Source of the DNA: Syntrophomonas sp.
GTDB taxonomy: Bacteria; Bacillota; Syntrophomonadia; Syntrophomonadales; Syntrophomonadaceae
Direction of reading: 5' to 3'
Assembly (NCBI GenBank): GCA_016841875.1
Contig: JAENYG010000009.1
Coordinates: 1-64,000, forward strand
Length of the DNA: 64,000 nt
Each line of letters starts with the position of its first letter. The stretch's first letter is position 1. Shown one piece after another: positions 31,627-40,580 of this stretch. The notes under the pieces were generated by a model, which saw nothing but the letters and a program-made list of their open reading frames with translations, ran no database searches and was not told the DNA's origin. A program made the translations under genes and the position numbers.

Positions 31627-33465
31627 ATGGCTGCTAATTTTGCGTATCTAAACACCAGAGACTTGGAATTTATTCTTCAAGAATGGCTTCCTACCGAGGA
31701 AGTATTTGCTTATCCAAAGTTTGCCGATTATTATTCTAAAGATGATGTAAAATCTGTTCTAGCTCCAATTCTAAAAATGTGTAAAGAGGTTATCGAATCT
31801 ACTAACACTGATGGTGAAGAAAATCCGGTAAAATTTGAGAACGGAAAAGTAACCTGTTCACCGTCTTTTGGACCTTTATTCCATCAGCTACAGGAAGAGG
31901 GCTGGGGAACCAGCAACATAGACCACTCTGAAGATGCTATGGTTCTTCCTCATATCTTACATTCCACCGTATGGGAACTTATCGGTGCTGCCAATCCAAC
32001 CTTTTGTCCCACTATCATATTGACCAGTGGAGCGGCTGGACTAATCCAGAGCTATGGTGATGATCACTTAAAGAAGATGTTCCTGCCCAATATGATGGAT
32101 GGAACCTGGTCTGGTACCATGTGCCTGACCGAACCAAGTGCTGGTTCTGACGTAGGAGATATTTTATCCAAAGCCACACCCACCGATGATCCCAGGATTT
32201 TTAAGATTAAGGGACAGAAAATATTTATTACCTTTGGAGACAATGATTTTACGGAAAATGTTATCCACCTCTACCTGGCTAGAGTAGAAGGTGCCAAACA
32301 GGGAACCGGAGGTATTTCCTTGTTCGTAGTTCCCAAGTACTGGGTGAACGAGGACGGCAGTTTTGAACCCAATGATGTGGAGACTACCGGTATTGAACAT
32401 AAGATGGGCCAGCATGGTTCCTGTACTGCAGCTTTGAGCTTCGGCGATACCAACAGCTGCCGCGGCTGGCTGCTGGGGAAGAGCCCGTTAGAGAACGAAG
32501 GCCGAGGCGAAGGTATGGGGCAAATGTTCCAGATGATGAATGAAGCCCGCATGGAAACCGGTCATATGGCCTTATCATGTATTGCCAATGCCATGTATAA
32601 TGCCCGTGATTACGCCAAGGATAGAATACAGGGCCGATTGCTGACCAATCCTAAGGCTGGCCGTACTGCGATAATCAATCACGAAGATATCCGCCGGACT
32701 CTACTTTTGGGTAAAGCTCATGCCGAAGCGATCAGGGCTATGTTTTATAAGACCTATATGGCCTTTGATATTCGTGAACACGATCCCAATCCCGAAAGAA
32801 AGAAAGCTGCCAATGACTTGATAGAAATTACTACTCCATTGTGCAAAGCCTACCCCACCGATGAAGGCTGGTGGCTGTGCGCTGAAGCGATCCAGGCTTA
32901 TGGTGGATATGGATACTGTGAGGAATATCCTGTAGCCCAGATTGCCAGAGATATTAAGATTTATTCTATTTGGGAAGGTACCAACTTTATTCAGTCCCTG
33001 GATCTTTGTGGACGCAAGATGACCATGGGTAAAGGGGTTCCATTCCAGAATTTCATGAAGGAAATGTATGATTTTTATGAAGCCAACAAAGATAACGAAA
33101 CGCTGAAAAAGGAATTTGAAGTGTTTATAAAAGCTTTTAAGGCTATGAACAAAACCCTGCAGATTATGCAAGGATATCTGGGCAAAGGGGATTTCAGCAT
33201 GATGCCGCTGTATTCCCGCCGGATTCTAACTGCTTTGTCTCAGCTTTATGCAGGAAGATGCATACTGGATCAGGCTGTACTGGCTGCCCAGAAAGCCAAT
33301 GAAATTGGACCTGATCACTATGATTACAATTTCTATACCGGCAAAGTGCTGTCAGCCAAGTATTATCTCCTGAATGTAGTACCCAATGTTTGGTTATTAA
33401 CTGACATTGTTGAATTGGGAGACAGATCTGCCCTGGAAATTCCACTAGAATCATTTGATTACTAA
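31627..33465 (+). CDS. acyl-CoA dehydrogenase, long (AidB/DmdC-like) type
   Basis: The FAD enzyme introduces the 2,3 double bond in acyl-CoA and passes electrons to ETF. At 612 aa it exceeds the usual 380 aa because of an N-terminal extension and an extra C-terminal domain, as in DmdC-type members. Visible motifs are MCLTEPSAGSDVGD for flavin binding, YGGYGYCEEYPVAQIARD, and the catalytic Glu in YSIWEGTN. The substrate chain length cannot be told. Shine-Dalgarno GAGGGGG precedes the ATG. A strong terminator follows, so the gene is monocistronic. Confidence 0.93.
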   Translation: MAANFAYLNTRDLEFILQEWLPTEEVFAYPKFADYYSKDDVKSVLAPILKMCKEVIESTNTDGEENPVKFENGKVTCSPSFGPLFHQLQEEGWGTSNIDHSEDAMVLPHILHSTVWELIGAANPTFCPTIILTSGAAGLIQSYGDDHLKKMFLPNMMDGTWSGTMCLTEPSAGSDVGDILSKATPTDDPRIFKIKGQKIFITFGDNDFTENVIHLYLARVEGAKQGTGGISLFVVPKYWVNEDGSFEPNDVETTGIEHKMGQHGSCTAALSFGDTNSCRGWLLGKSPLENEGRGEGMGQMFQMMNEARMETGHMALSCIANAMYNARDYAKDRIQGRLLTNPKAGRTAIINHEDIRRTLLLGKAHAEAIRAMFYKTYMAFDIREHDPNPERKKAANDLIEITTPLCKAYPTDEGWWLCAEAIQAYGGYGYCEEYPVAQIARDIKIYSIWEGTNFIQSLDLCGRKMTMGKGVPFQNFMKEMYDFYEANKDNETLKKEFEVFIKAFKAMNKTLQIMQGYLGKGDFSMMPLYSRRILTALSQLYAGRCILDQAVLAAQKANEIGPDHYDYNFYTGKVLSAKYYLLNVVPNVWLLTDIVELGDRSALEIPLESFDY

Positions 33466-33480
33466 TATCACCTGAGCTGA

Positions 33481-33511
33481 AAGACCCTCTGAGAACAGGG
33501 GGTCTTTTTTT
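33481..33511 (+). terminator. terminator of the acyl-CoA dehydrogenase gene
   Basis: An 11-bp stem AAGACCCTCTG/CAGGGGGTCTT (one G-T pair) with loop AGAA is followed by TTTTTT. Confidence 0.9.
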
Positions 33512-33521
33512 ATATCCAATA

Positions 33522-33550
33522 ATAAGTTCGGTACCAGGTACCGAACTTAT
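33522..33550. repeat. solo REP element, family A
   Basis: This perfect 29-nt palindrome (ATAAGTTCGGTACC-A-complement) is identical to the one at 18020-18048 beside the RAYT gene, about 15.5 kb away. It is a stand-alone copy just after a terminator. Confidence 0.92.
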
Positions 33551-33815
33551 TTATAGGCAAAAAAAAAGCCGGCCGGTGGGCGGCTTTGCTCATTATTTAT
33601 AATAATAATATAAATGCGAGCATATAGATTTGGAAGGGAAAGTCACAGGTGAACAATAAAGTTAATTGTTAAATTAATTGTGAACTTAAAAATGTTGGTT
33701 GAAAATTTAGTACCTGATAAAAGATTCTCAGGTTATAAATTTGAAATTACCGGGTTTTTAACTTTATTTATTTACCTGTTAACAATTTATGAAATGAAAG
33801 CAGGAAAGGTTACAA
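33551..33815. other. intergenic region before the MerR gene
   Basis: A second hairpin (AAAGCCG/CGGCTTT, 33570-33588) lies just after the REP copy. Beyond it are several overlapping AT-rich dyads built from GTTAATTGTTAA and CTGTTAACAATT, which may be regulator sites. No gene is seen. Confidence 0.35.
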
Positions 33816-34319
33816 GTGAACGAAATATTTTATAAAATCGGCGAGGTATCTGAAATGCTGGATATTGAACAGCATACTCTCAGGTATCTGGAAAATACTC
33901 TCAGGTTAAAAATAAAACGGGATGAACGCGGTGATCGGCTTTATAGTGAGAGAGATATCGATACCCTGCGTCTAGTTTTGCAGCTTAAAGACAAGGGATT
34001 GAATACTACCGCTATTAAAATGGCACTGGAGAATACGGAAGATAAGAGTATCTCTGGTGAGACTGCTATGCAAACTGCCCGACCTCAATCAAACCTGGAA
34101 CTAGCAGAGATATTGTCCATAACCGCTAAAATCATCGAACAAAATGAAACACTTTTTGAGCAAAATAAGAAAATGGAACAAAGAATGGAAAGGATGGAAA
34201 AGAAACTCGACCAGCGTAATGAGGAAAGGGAAAAAACTATTACCGAGTTCTTAAGTTTATGGAAAGCCGAACAGGAAGGAAGACCGAAATCATGGTTTTC
34301 CCGCTTCAGGGGTAAATAG
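33816..34319 (+). CDS. MerR-family regulator with coiled-coil tail
   Basis: A MerR-type winged helix occupies residues 1-75 (YKIGEVSEMLDIEQHTLRYLE, then YSERDIDTLRLVLQLKDKGLNT). The rest is a long charged coiled coil (about 100-150, EQNKKMEQRMERMEKKLDQRNEE) without metal-binding Cys. It resembles the RacA/YfmP-like clostridial group with no known ligand. Start is GTG 33816 behind AGGAAAGG. The dyads just upstream may be its own sites. Confidence 0.82.
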   Translation: MNEIFYKIGEVSEMLDIEQHTLRYLENTLRLKIKRDERGDRLYSERDIDTLRLVLQLKDKGLNTTAIKMALENTEDKSISGETAMQTARPQSNLELAEILSITAKIIEQNETLFEQNKKMEQRMERMEKKLDQRNEEREKTITEFLSLWKAEQEGRPKSWFSRFRGK

Positions 34320-34374
34320 CCAGCTGTTAATTAACTTCACAAGTATTGTCAGGCTAATAATATGTTGATAAGAA

Positions 34375-34512
34375 GGTCAGGTGCCAGGCACTAACTTACC
34401 AAATTACTAACTCATTAATCTGAGATATCTAGTAATAAGTTAGTAAGTTAGTGCCTGACACCAGGATTCTATAATAAGTTTAGTAAGTTAGTGCCTGACA
34501 CCAGGATTCTAT
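34375..34512. repeat. REPIN-like cluster, family B, with a 32-bp direct repeat
   Basis: A left arm GGTGCCAGGCACTAACTTAC (34387 region) faces AAGTTAGTGCCTGACACC. The segment 34441-34472 is repeated exactly at 34481-34512. The second copy contains the stop codon of the cupin gene. Confidence 0.8.
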
Positions 34513-34859
34513 TTATCGCCTTCTTCGGGAACGATGCAGATAAAAGTAAAGTCCTCGGTACTGTTGTTTTTGAACTGGTGCTCAGCATGATCAGGAATAT
34601 AAGCAACAGATCCAGCCTGCACCTCATAATCCTGTCCGTCAAGAAACAGAGTCCCTTTCCCGCTGATAACATAGTTTATATGGGGCCAGGGGTGAGTATG
34701 ACGGGGAGAATAACCCTCAGCTGTTATGGTGAAGGCGCGCATCGTCCATCCCTGCCAGCCTTGTGCTGGCCCCACTAGTACCTGTTTAACAACATTTAAA
34801 GCTGCTCCTGGATTATTAACTTCCTGACCTGGTATCTCTTTGATATGGCTTACGTACAT
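34509..34859 (-). CDS. small single-domain cupin
   Basis: The 116-aa protein has a double-stranded beta-helix metal site: His54, His56 and His60 in RHTHPWPH, and His94 in DHAEHQF, with VISGKGTLFLDGQ between. Such cupins bind Fe, Mn or Zn and act as small dioxygenases, isomerases or sensors; the role here is unknown. Family B palindromes stand on both sides (34375-34512 and 34897-34971), so the gene is effectively bracketed by a mobile repeat. Confidence 0.85.
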   Translation of the reverse strand: MYVSHIKEIPGQEVNNPGAALNVVKQVLVGPAQGWQGWTMRAFTITAEGYSPRHTHPWPHINYVISGKGTLFLDGQDYEVQAGSVAYIPDHAEHQFKNNSTEDFTFICIVPEEGDK

Positions 34860-34896
34860 CTTTATTCCTCCAATATATACAAATAGTATTTGTTAT

Positions 34897-34971
34897 GGGG
34901 TCAGGCACTAACTTACTAACTTATTAATCTGAGACATCTAGTAATAAGTTAGTAAGTTAGTGCCTGACCCC
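34897..34971. repeat. REPIN-like inverted repeat, family B
   Basis: GGGGTCAGGCACTAACTTACTAACTTATTA and its complement ending at 34971 flank a short centre. It lies between the cupin gene and the next gene upstream. Confidence 0.85.
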
Positions 34972-34980
34972 AGGCCACCC

Positions 34981-35784
34981 TTATTTATCAATAAAATAAC
35001 ACGGATGATCACAGCTGCTGCATTTCTTTTTGTTGATTTTTAAGCGAGGAGTTCGATTAGCCTCTTTAACCATCTGCAAAAGTTCGAGTGCAGTTTCATC
35101 ATTTTTATATCTGGCTGCTAGTACCACTGACCCTTCCATACCACCAACTCCTCCGGCAGCCACTTGCACCGCATCGATATCCAGCAGTATTTTGAGGCTC
35201 TCTATCTCGGTGATTACGGTAGCATTGGACAAACACATGTATCCGGTTTTCATGCCTATACATTGAGCGGTCTCACCGATTCCCATTACTTTCTCTGCTG
35301 CCAGGCAGGAGGGGATCAATTTTTCCAGACCTGCTGGTACAATGATCTGTATACCCCTGGCCTTCAAGATGCCGATAGATTTGCCGATGGTTCCTCCCTG
35401 TGGGTCGCCCAGTAAAATTCCGGCATTACCATACGGATCTACCGCATTAGCGCCTTTAATAAATATATCGCCGACGGTAAAACAGTTTAGAAATTCAAGC
35501 CAGTCCACTTCTACCATACGACCTTTTTCAATACACCAGGGGGCACAGCGCAATTGACTGTCGGTGGCACAGGAAGCCTGCTGAGTAATTACTCCGGATA
35601 CATGAGAATCCGGGCTTTCTATTTTTAGATTTAGCAGGTGTTGAGCTACGGCCAGGTTGGTAGTTCCATGACCGATAAAGATCCGGCCCTTTTCATAAGC
35701 GGATTTTACCTCTGGCAAGGCACATACTGCCCGGGCAATTAAGTATTTTGATGCCGCCGGGTGAATGGCAAAGGTGTTGAACAT
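34981..35784 (-). CDS. uncharacterised protein with C-terminal Cys motif
   Basis: I do not recognise this 267-aa soluble protein. It has a Gly-rich segment IGHGTTNLAVAQ near residue 38, DPYGNAGILLGDPQGGTIG in the middle and VAAGGVGGMEGSVV later, which suggest an alpha/beta nucleotide- or CoA-binding fold. A C-terminal CSSCDHPC could hold metal. AAAGGAG precedes the ATG. It lies 30 nt after the Hsp70-like gene on the same strand and may be the last member of that operon. Confidence 0.65.
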   Translation of the reverse strand: MFNTFAIHPAASKYLIARAVCALPEVKSAYEKGRIFIGHGTTNLAVAQHLLNLKIESPDSHVSGVITQQASCATDSQLRCAPWCIEKGRMVEVDWLEFLNCFTVGDIFIKGANAVDPYGNAGILLGDPQGGTIGKSIGILKARGIQIIVPAGLEKLIPSCLAAEKVMGIGETAQCIGMKTGYMCLSNATVITEIESLKILLDIDAVQVAAGGVGGMEGSVVLAARYKNDETALELLQMVKEANRTPRLKINKKKCSSCDHPCYFIDK

Positions 35785-35814
35785 TCCAGCTTCACTCCTT
35801 TGGATTAATTTGAT

Positions 35815-37524
35815 TTATTTACTATCAAGAATCTGCAGCTGGCACAGAAGCTTATAGATCACGGTTTGAGCATGATTATCATAAGGAGCATGCGCATGAT
35901 GCTTCTGTTTCTCAAGATGAATGGCAAAATCTTTAATAAGATCAGGATTAATATGCTTATAATTCTCTATCAACTTGAGCGATTCCAGCTGTCGGGAGAA
36001 TAGATCACGAAACATCGGTATTGTTTTTTCAGGCCAGATCGGTCCTGCTGCCTGGGTATCAGTTTCCAAGCTGCAATTATACATATTCAAATATACATTT
36101 ATATCTACAGGGATTTCCTTTTCAGACCATATAACCTCCAGAACTGGTTCCATTCCCAGGAAACGTTCCTGGGTAATGACGGCTTCACCCTGTGCTACTT
36201 CATATATCTTCAGGGAGAGTTCGTTTTCAGGTGTAACATCCCCATTGATTTCAGGAGAAAAAGTTAGTATTTTATACCTGCCTAATATGTCCAGTTCAAG
36301 ATTAGCCGTATCAAAAGGGATTTTTTCCAGCTTGGTCTGATTATCAAGACCGTCATATATTTCCCGGTAGAAATCGAAGGGGTATATGGTTTTAAGGCTG
36401 GTGTGGCTATCAAGGTAATGGGCATTCCAGCAGCATAACCCCCTGGCCACCAGATCTGGGGAATCGGATATAATCACCGGGATACCCGGAAAGCACTCGG
36501 CAATAATCTGCTTTACTCCCGGAGCCAGTGAACCTCCACCCTGAAGCAGAATGTAGTCTAAATGCCAGTCATCGCCGGCGACCAGACCTAGTAAGGCAGC
36601 CCGATCTCTAAGGAAGCTCCGGCAGTATACTTGGAGTTTGCTATATACTGGCTCCAGGTATTTAAGAAACAAATTCTGATTAATATACGAAGAAATTGAC
36701 CCACCTTTATAGAAGTCGCTCAAATACCAGGCAGCGTAACCGTTTCTGCTTATTTTCAGTTTTAGTTTTTCAGCCTCCACCAGCCAAAAGTTATATAGCT
36801 GACGGTCTGCTGCCAGAAGTGATTTGCCAGTAATATATTTTTCGGGGATCCTTTGTCCGGTTTCCATTTGGTACAGGGGTACAAATATGTTTCTTATAAT
36901 ACCATGGTCAAGTTCTGAACCGGAAAAAGCATCATAGCCAATCTGGAATTGGCTTTCCAAAATAAGCTCCTGCATATCGCTGGCAGCATCTAAAAAACTA
37001 AAATCTGTGGTTCCTCCTCCTATGTCTATACTGAGAATAGTACCATCTAACGGCTGCCTAACATTTAGAGTGTTGTAAGCAATCAGCGCAGCCAGAGGTT
37101 CCGGTACTAGATAGATATCAGTAAGACCGAAAACTGTCCGGGCGGCATCCAGCAGTATCTGCCTGGACTTCAGGCCAAAGTAGTTGGGCACCGATAGGGC
37201 CAAGGATTTGATATGGGGAACCTTAACCTTAATATATTGTGAATATAAAAACGATAAGAAGCCTTCTACAACTTCCCTTAGTTGATAAGGACCGAGTTGA
37301 AAATCCACATATCGTTTTAAATCGAGTTTAAAAAAGAAGACTCTATCTGCCCCTGGCTCATCCAGGCGCAGGGCCAGGTTCCCGAAATAGAGCTGGTCAG
37401 TTGAGGGTAAATAAGCTGCTGCGGTTGGAATAAGCATTTCCTCAGGACTGATATCCACCCACTTTCCCTCTAACAGACCGGCGATCTTGGTGTATGAAGT
37501 TCCAATATCTATGCCCAGGTACAT
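35815..37524 (-). CDS. divergent Hsp70/DnaK-like chaperone ATPase
   Basis: The actin-fold ATPase motifs are clear: phosphate-1 GIDIGTSYTK (4-13), VPEPLAALIAY (140-150), phosphate-2 DIGGGTTDF (167-175) and the adenosine loop LQGGGSLAPGV (327-337) with DLVARGLC after it. Residues about 375-500 look like a reduced beta-sandwich substrate domain (KIYEVAQGEAVI, FLGMEP). At 569 aa it lacks most of the DnaK lid. It is the fourth gene of an operon with three unknown proteins and no DnaJ or GrpE, so it probably works with them rather than as the general chaperone. Confidence 0.82.
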   Translation of the reverse strand: MYLGIDIGTSYTKIAGLLEGKWVDISPEEMLIPTAAAYLPSTDQLYFGNLALRLDEPGADRVFFFKLDLKRYVDFQLGPYQLREVVEGFLSFLYSQYIKVKVPHIKSLALSVPNYFGLKSRQILLDAARTVFGLTDIYLVPEPLAALIAYNTLNVRQPLDGTILSIDIGGGTTDFSFLDAASDMQELILESQFQIGYDAFSGSELDHGIIRNIFVPLYQMETGQRIPEKYITGKSLLAADRQLYNFWLVEAEKLKLKISRNGYAAWYLSDFYKGGSISSYINQNLFLKYLEPVYSKLQVYCRSFLRDRAALLGLVAGDDWHLDYILLQGGGSLAPGVKQIIAECFPGIPVIISDSPDLVARGLCCWNAHYLDSHTSLKTIYPFDFYREIYDGLDNQTKLEKIPFDTANLELDILGRYKILTFSPEINGDVTPENELSLKIYEVAQGEAVITQERFLGMEPVLEVIWSEKEIPVDINVYLNMYNCSLETDTQAAGPIWPEKTIPMFRDLFSRQLESLKLIENYKHINPDLIKDFAIHLEKQKHHAHAPYDNHAQTVIYKLLCQLQILDSK

Positions 37525-37529
37525 CTGAA

Positions 37530-39098
37530 CTAACCTTTCTTTCCGATGATCATATAAGGTATTTCTTCACTGCTTTCATCCTCTACCCGGATAATAAAAA
37601 TGTCGCCTTCTTCATGTAGGATGGTATTATCAGTTCCCCCGGCAATACGAGTATTGATATGGTATTTATCCAAAAGGTAGAGATATTCATCTGCCAGGGG
37701 CAGTCCCCTGATCAAAGGTATGTGGGTGATCCGTATATCTAAATCCTTCCATACTCTGGCTATATTGCGGGGGGCCAGGAGTCTTTCCAGATCGTTCTTG
37801 ATATTGCTGAGCAATTCGATTTCTGAATCCAGCCGGGTTAATAAGTCTTCACAATGAGCAATAATACTCGACATATGCCTATATTCTTCAATTAAAATTT
37901 TTAATCTGCTGTCCATTATAGAAAAGGCACAGCTGACCTGCTGGAAACGAGCTGTTAAAAGGGTTATTTCTGTGACTGGACTCTCATGGGCTATGGTTTT
38001 ATAAAGGGGAGCAGAGAATTCCAGAATGTTTTGCATCTGACTGCTGAAATAAATAAAATCAATATCCTGGGTATTATCCATATCTTCTCCAACTTGTTCA
38101 ATATGCTTACGGGTAGAAGACACATCATAGTACAATTCTTTCAGGTATCCTGGATTTTTCAGGTTAAGCTGATATAATTCCGGTATCAGATGAAAACCAG
38201 GTCGGGATATATAAGATATGATAAGATCCAGAAAATCCAGCCAGATTTCAAAGAATTCAGAGAATTCCAAAATAATTTCTTTCAGCCGCGGGTAATCCTG
38301 TACCTGTAAGTTCAACATCATAAGTTCAGTATAATGCAAAGAAGCTGATCGGATTTGAACTTCATAAAAATCGCGAAATTCTTCCCCTGGCCAATCGATG
38401 GTGCTGCTTAACAGCAGGCTGCGAATTTTTGAGATACGTTCTGGTATAATACTTTCATCTGATGCACATTTTTGTATTAGCTTAAAAATTTGGCCTTGCT
38501 GTTTGAGCAGTTGATAATAAGAAGGGTCTTCTGAATTCACAGAACATAATGAGTTGGCACCCATTATTAACATCTGTGAACGGGCCTGCCCCTGAAAACT
38601 TGCCAGTCCAGATGATATCTCACTGAGGCAGTTCATGAAATCATCCAGTTCCAAAAACTTGGATCTTATTTCTTTAAAACCATAAATCAATTCAAGTACC
38701 TGACGGTCTATTTCATCGGTAAAGGATAATCTTTGTTCCATAATTTGCTGTTTTAAATCTTGCAGCCGGGCGGAAACGTTTTTAACCTGATTGAATAAAT
38801 TGGCATTACGTTTAATGATGGCAGCGATATGCTTTTTTAACAGATCCTCCTGTACTTTCAGACTCAGCAGTTGGTTGATCTCTTCCTTTACGTCCTTTTT
38901 GTACACTGGCCAAAAGGTTTCATGAAAGCTGCGATAATAAAAGGAGTTTACTGTCAGCAGATAACGATCTAGATTCTCTAGGGAACCAGGGTCTGATTCA
39001 AACTGCCGGCTTATTTCCTCCACCTCACTGCGCAGCAGGAGAAGAAAGTGTTGCATATTTTGACCATAAGTCTCCAGGTTCAAGTCATTAATGTTCAT
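37530..39098 (-). CDS. uncharacterised helical protein of the Hsp70 operon
   Basis: The 522-aa protein is not recognised. It is almost wholly alpha-helical by composition, with coiled-coil stretches such as LLKKHIAAIIKRNANLFNQV and a C-terminal beta-like tail (EEGDIFIIRVEDESSEEIPYMIIGKK). No signal peptide or membrane segment is seen. Its ATG overlaps the stop of the gene before (ATGA) and its stop is 5 nt from the Hsp70 start, so it is made together with both. A partner or client-loading role is inferred only from this coupling. Confidence 0.75.
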   Translation of the reverse strand: MNINDLNLETYGQNMQHFLLLLRSEVEEISRQFESDPGSLENLDRYLLTVNSFYYRSFHETFWPVYKKDVKEEINQLLSLKVQEDLLKKHIAAIIKRNANLFNQVKNVSARLQDLKQQIMEQRLSFTDEIDRQVLELIYGFKEIRSKFLELDDFMNCLSEISSGLASFQGQARSQMLIMGANSLCSVNSEDPSYYQLLKQQGQIFKLIQKCASDESIIPERISKIRSLLLSSTIDWPGEEFRDFYEVQIRSASLHYTELMMLNLQVQDYPRLKEIILEFSEFFEIWLDFLDLIISYISRPGFHLIPELYQLNLKNPGYLKELYYDVSSTRKHIEQVGEDMDNTQDIDFIYFSSQMQNILEFSAPLYKTIAHESPVTEITLLTARFQQVSCAFSIMDSRLKILIEEYRHMSSIIAHCEDLLTRLDSEIELLSNIKNDLERLLAPRNIARVWKDLDIRITHIPLIRGLPLADEYLYLLDKYHINTRIAGGTDNTILHEEGDIFIIRVEDESSEEIPYMIIGKKG

Positions 39099-40570
39099 TT
39101 CAATACCCCCAGAAAATGAGCACCTAATATTTGTCGCTTTAACAGTGCATCTTTTATCCTGAATAAGTCAGGCCGGGATGAGATTTCGTCAGACAGGTTG
39201 AGGCGGCTATTTTCTGTCACCGCATCACATATTTGCCGGGCCTGGTATCTGCATCGTTCCCCGGCCAGCGGAGCCAGCTGCGAGTATATAGTCTCATTCA
39301 TAAACATGCTGCAGGGCAGCCAGTTCCACAAACTGATATAATGATCGAGCAGTTGGGCAGCCATTTGTTTATTCAAGGAAATCATCTCCATCATACTGCA
39401 CATACGGAGATATTCCATAAGAACAAAAGATTCATGCGGTAGGGCAGCTATTTTTTGATTAATATTATCGATAAAACCATTCAAACGTGCAGCATCGATA
39501 CCTTTATTCAATTCATCGGTTTCGATCAGGTGACTATCAAAAGGTCGATAATTATTAAGCTTGTTGCTTCTTATATAAATTTCATACATGATGTTGGGGT
39601 TTTGCTTATAAAAAGCTGTGACAATGCTCTCGTACACAGCCAGATACTGCAAGCTGGCTGGATCACGGTTAATAAGGGGAAAATAATCGGTGTAAATTCT
39701 ATCCGCTAATTCATACGGAGTTAAAGGTTGGCTTAACAATGCATGTACAGGAATTACCTGACGCAGCAAGCGGTAGAAAGTACGATAAATTTTCTCATCA
39801 TCTAGAAGGCTTACCAGTCGGTTTTTTCTTTTATAATCCTCATAAATATCAACCAGTACCGCCAGGCAATCTTCAACCATACCGCTATGAAAGATTACTT
39901 CGCCTGCTGCTAACAGCCGGGTAAAACGCTCTATACAGTAAGGGTCGTGGTAATTATGAATACTGCCTTCTTCCAATAAATCCAGCGCTTTAAGGATATT
40001 TTCTATTTTATCTCCGTAGAGGCCTGAATAAGTTTCGGTTCTTTGAGATTTTTCAAAACCATAAAGGGTTTGTTTCCTGTTACTGAAAAGTTCAGATTCA
40101 CGGTCTTTAAAAAGCTTGCGTAGTTCTGGATTGGCCGTTCTTGATAGCAAATACTGGCAGGATTCAAGATTAAGGGCATTTACCACCTGTATCATCGCTG
40201 CATGGTATTCTGAGTTATAGAGATTAACTATAAATTGGAGCTTTTCTGGATGAGGCTGCCGGAGAACAATATGCCAGGGAAGAAAAGACCAGAAGTCCTG
40301 CAGCAAAAAAACCGGCCCATCCCCCAGCCATTTTAGCACCTGTATATTTTGGAGATTGTCCAGCAGCAGGTTAATAAAGTCCAATTTTTTGTTCGAGAAA
40401 TACCAGGAACGGAAAAAAAACTCTAACTCATTGACTTTAGATATAGGTACGGTATGGACATCATTAACAGCTGCCCGGGCTGATGCTCTCAGGCTAAGTT
40501 CACTCTGCCACATATTAAACAGATCACTATTATCCAGAGTATGGTCTAATTCGAGTAGTATGCTTTGCAT
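39095..40570 (-). CDS. uncharacterised protein of the Hsp70 operon
   Basis: This 491-aa protein is not recognised. It is rich in Leu, Tyr and charged residues with repeated amphipathic helices (for example LLLDNLQNIQVLKWL and LAVYESIVTAFYKQNP), resembling alpha-helical repeat proteins. ATG 40570 is chosen because TGAGGAG, which includes the stop of the upstream gene, precedes it by 6 nt; an ATG at 40597 has no such site. The 3' end overlaps the next gene by 4 nt. Confidence 0.72.
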   Translation of the reverse strand: MQSILLELDHTLDNSDLFNMWQSELSLRASARAAVNDVHTVPISKVNELEFFFRSWYFSNKKLDFINLLLDNLQNIQVLKWLGDGPVFLLQDFWSFLPWHIVLRQPHPEKLQFIVNLYNSEYHAAMIQVVNALNLESCQYLLSRTANPELRKLFKDRESELFSNRKQTLYGFEKSQRTETYSGLYGDKIENILKALDLLEEGSIHNYHDPYCIERFTRLLAAGEVIFHSGMVEDCLAVLVDIYEDYKRKNRLVSLLDDEKIYRTFYRLLRQVIPVHALLSQPLTPYELADRIYTDYFPLINRDPASLQYLAVYESIVTAFYKQNPNIMYEIYIRSNKLNNYRPFDSHLIETDELNKGIDAARLNGFIDNINQKIAALPHESFVLMEYLRMCSMMEMISLNKQMAAQLLDHYISLWNWLPCSMFMNETIYSQLAPLAGERCRYQARQICDAVTENSRLNLSDEISSRPDLFRIKDALLKRQILGAHFLGVLK

Positions 40571-40580
40571 TTTTTTCTCC

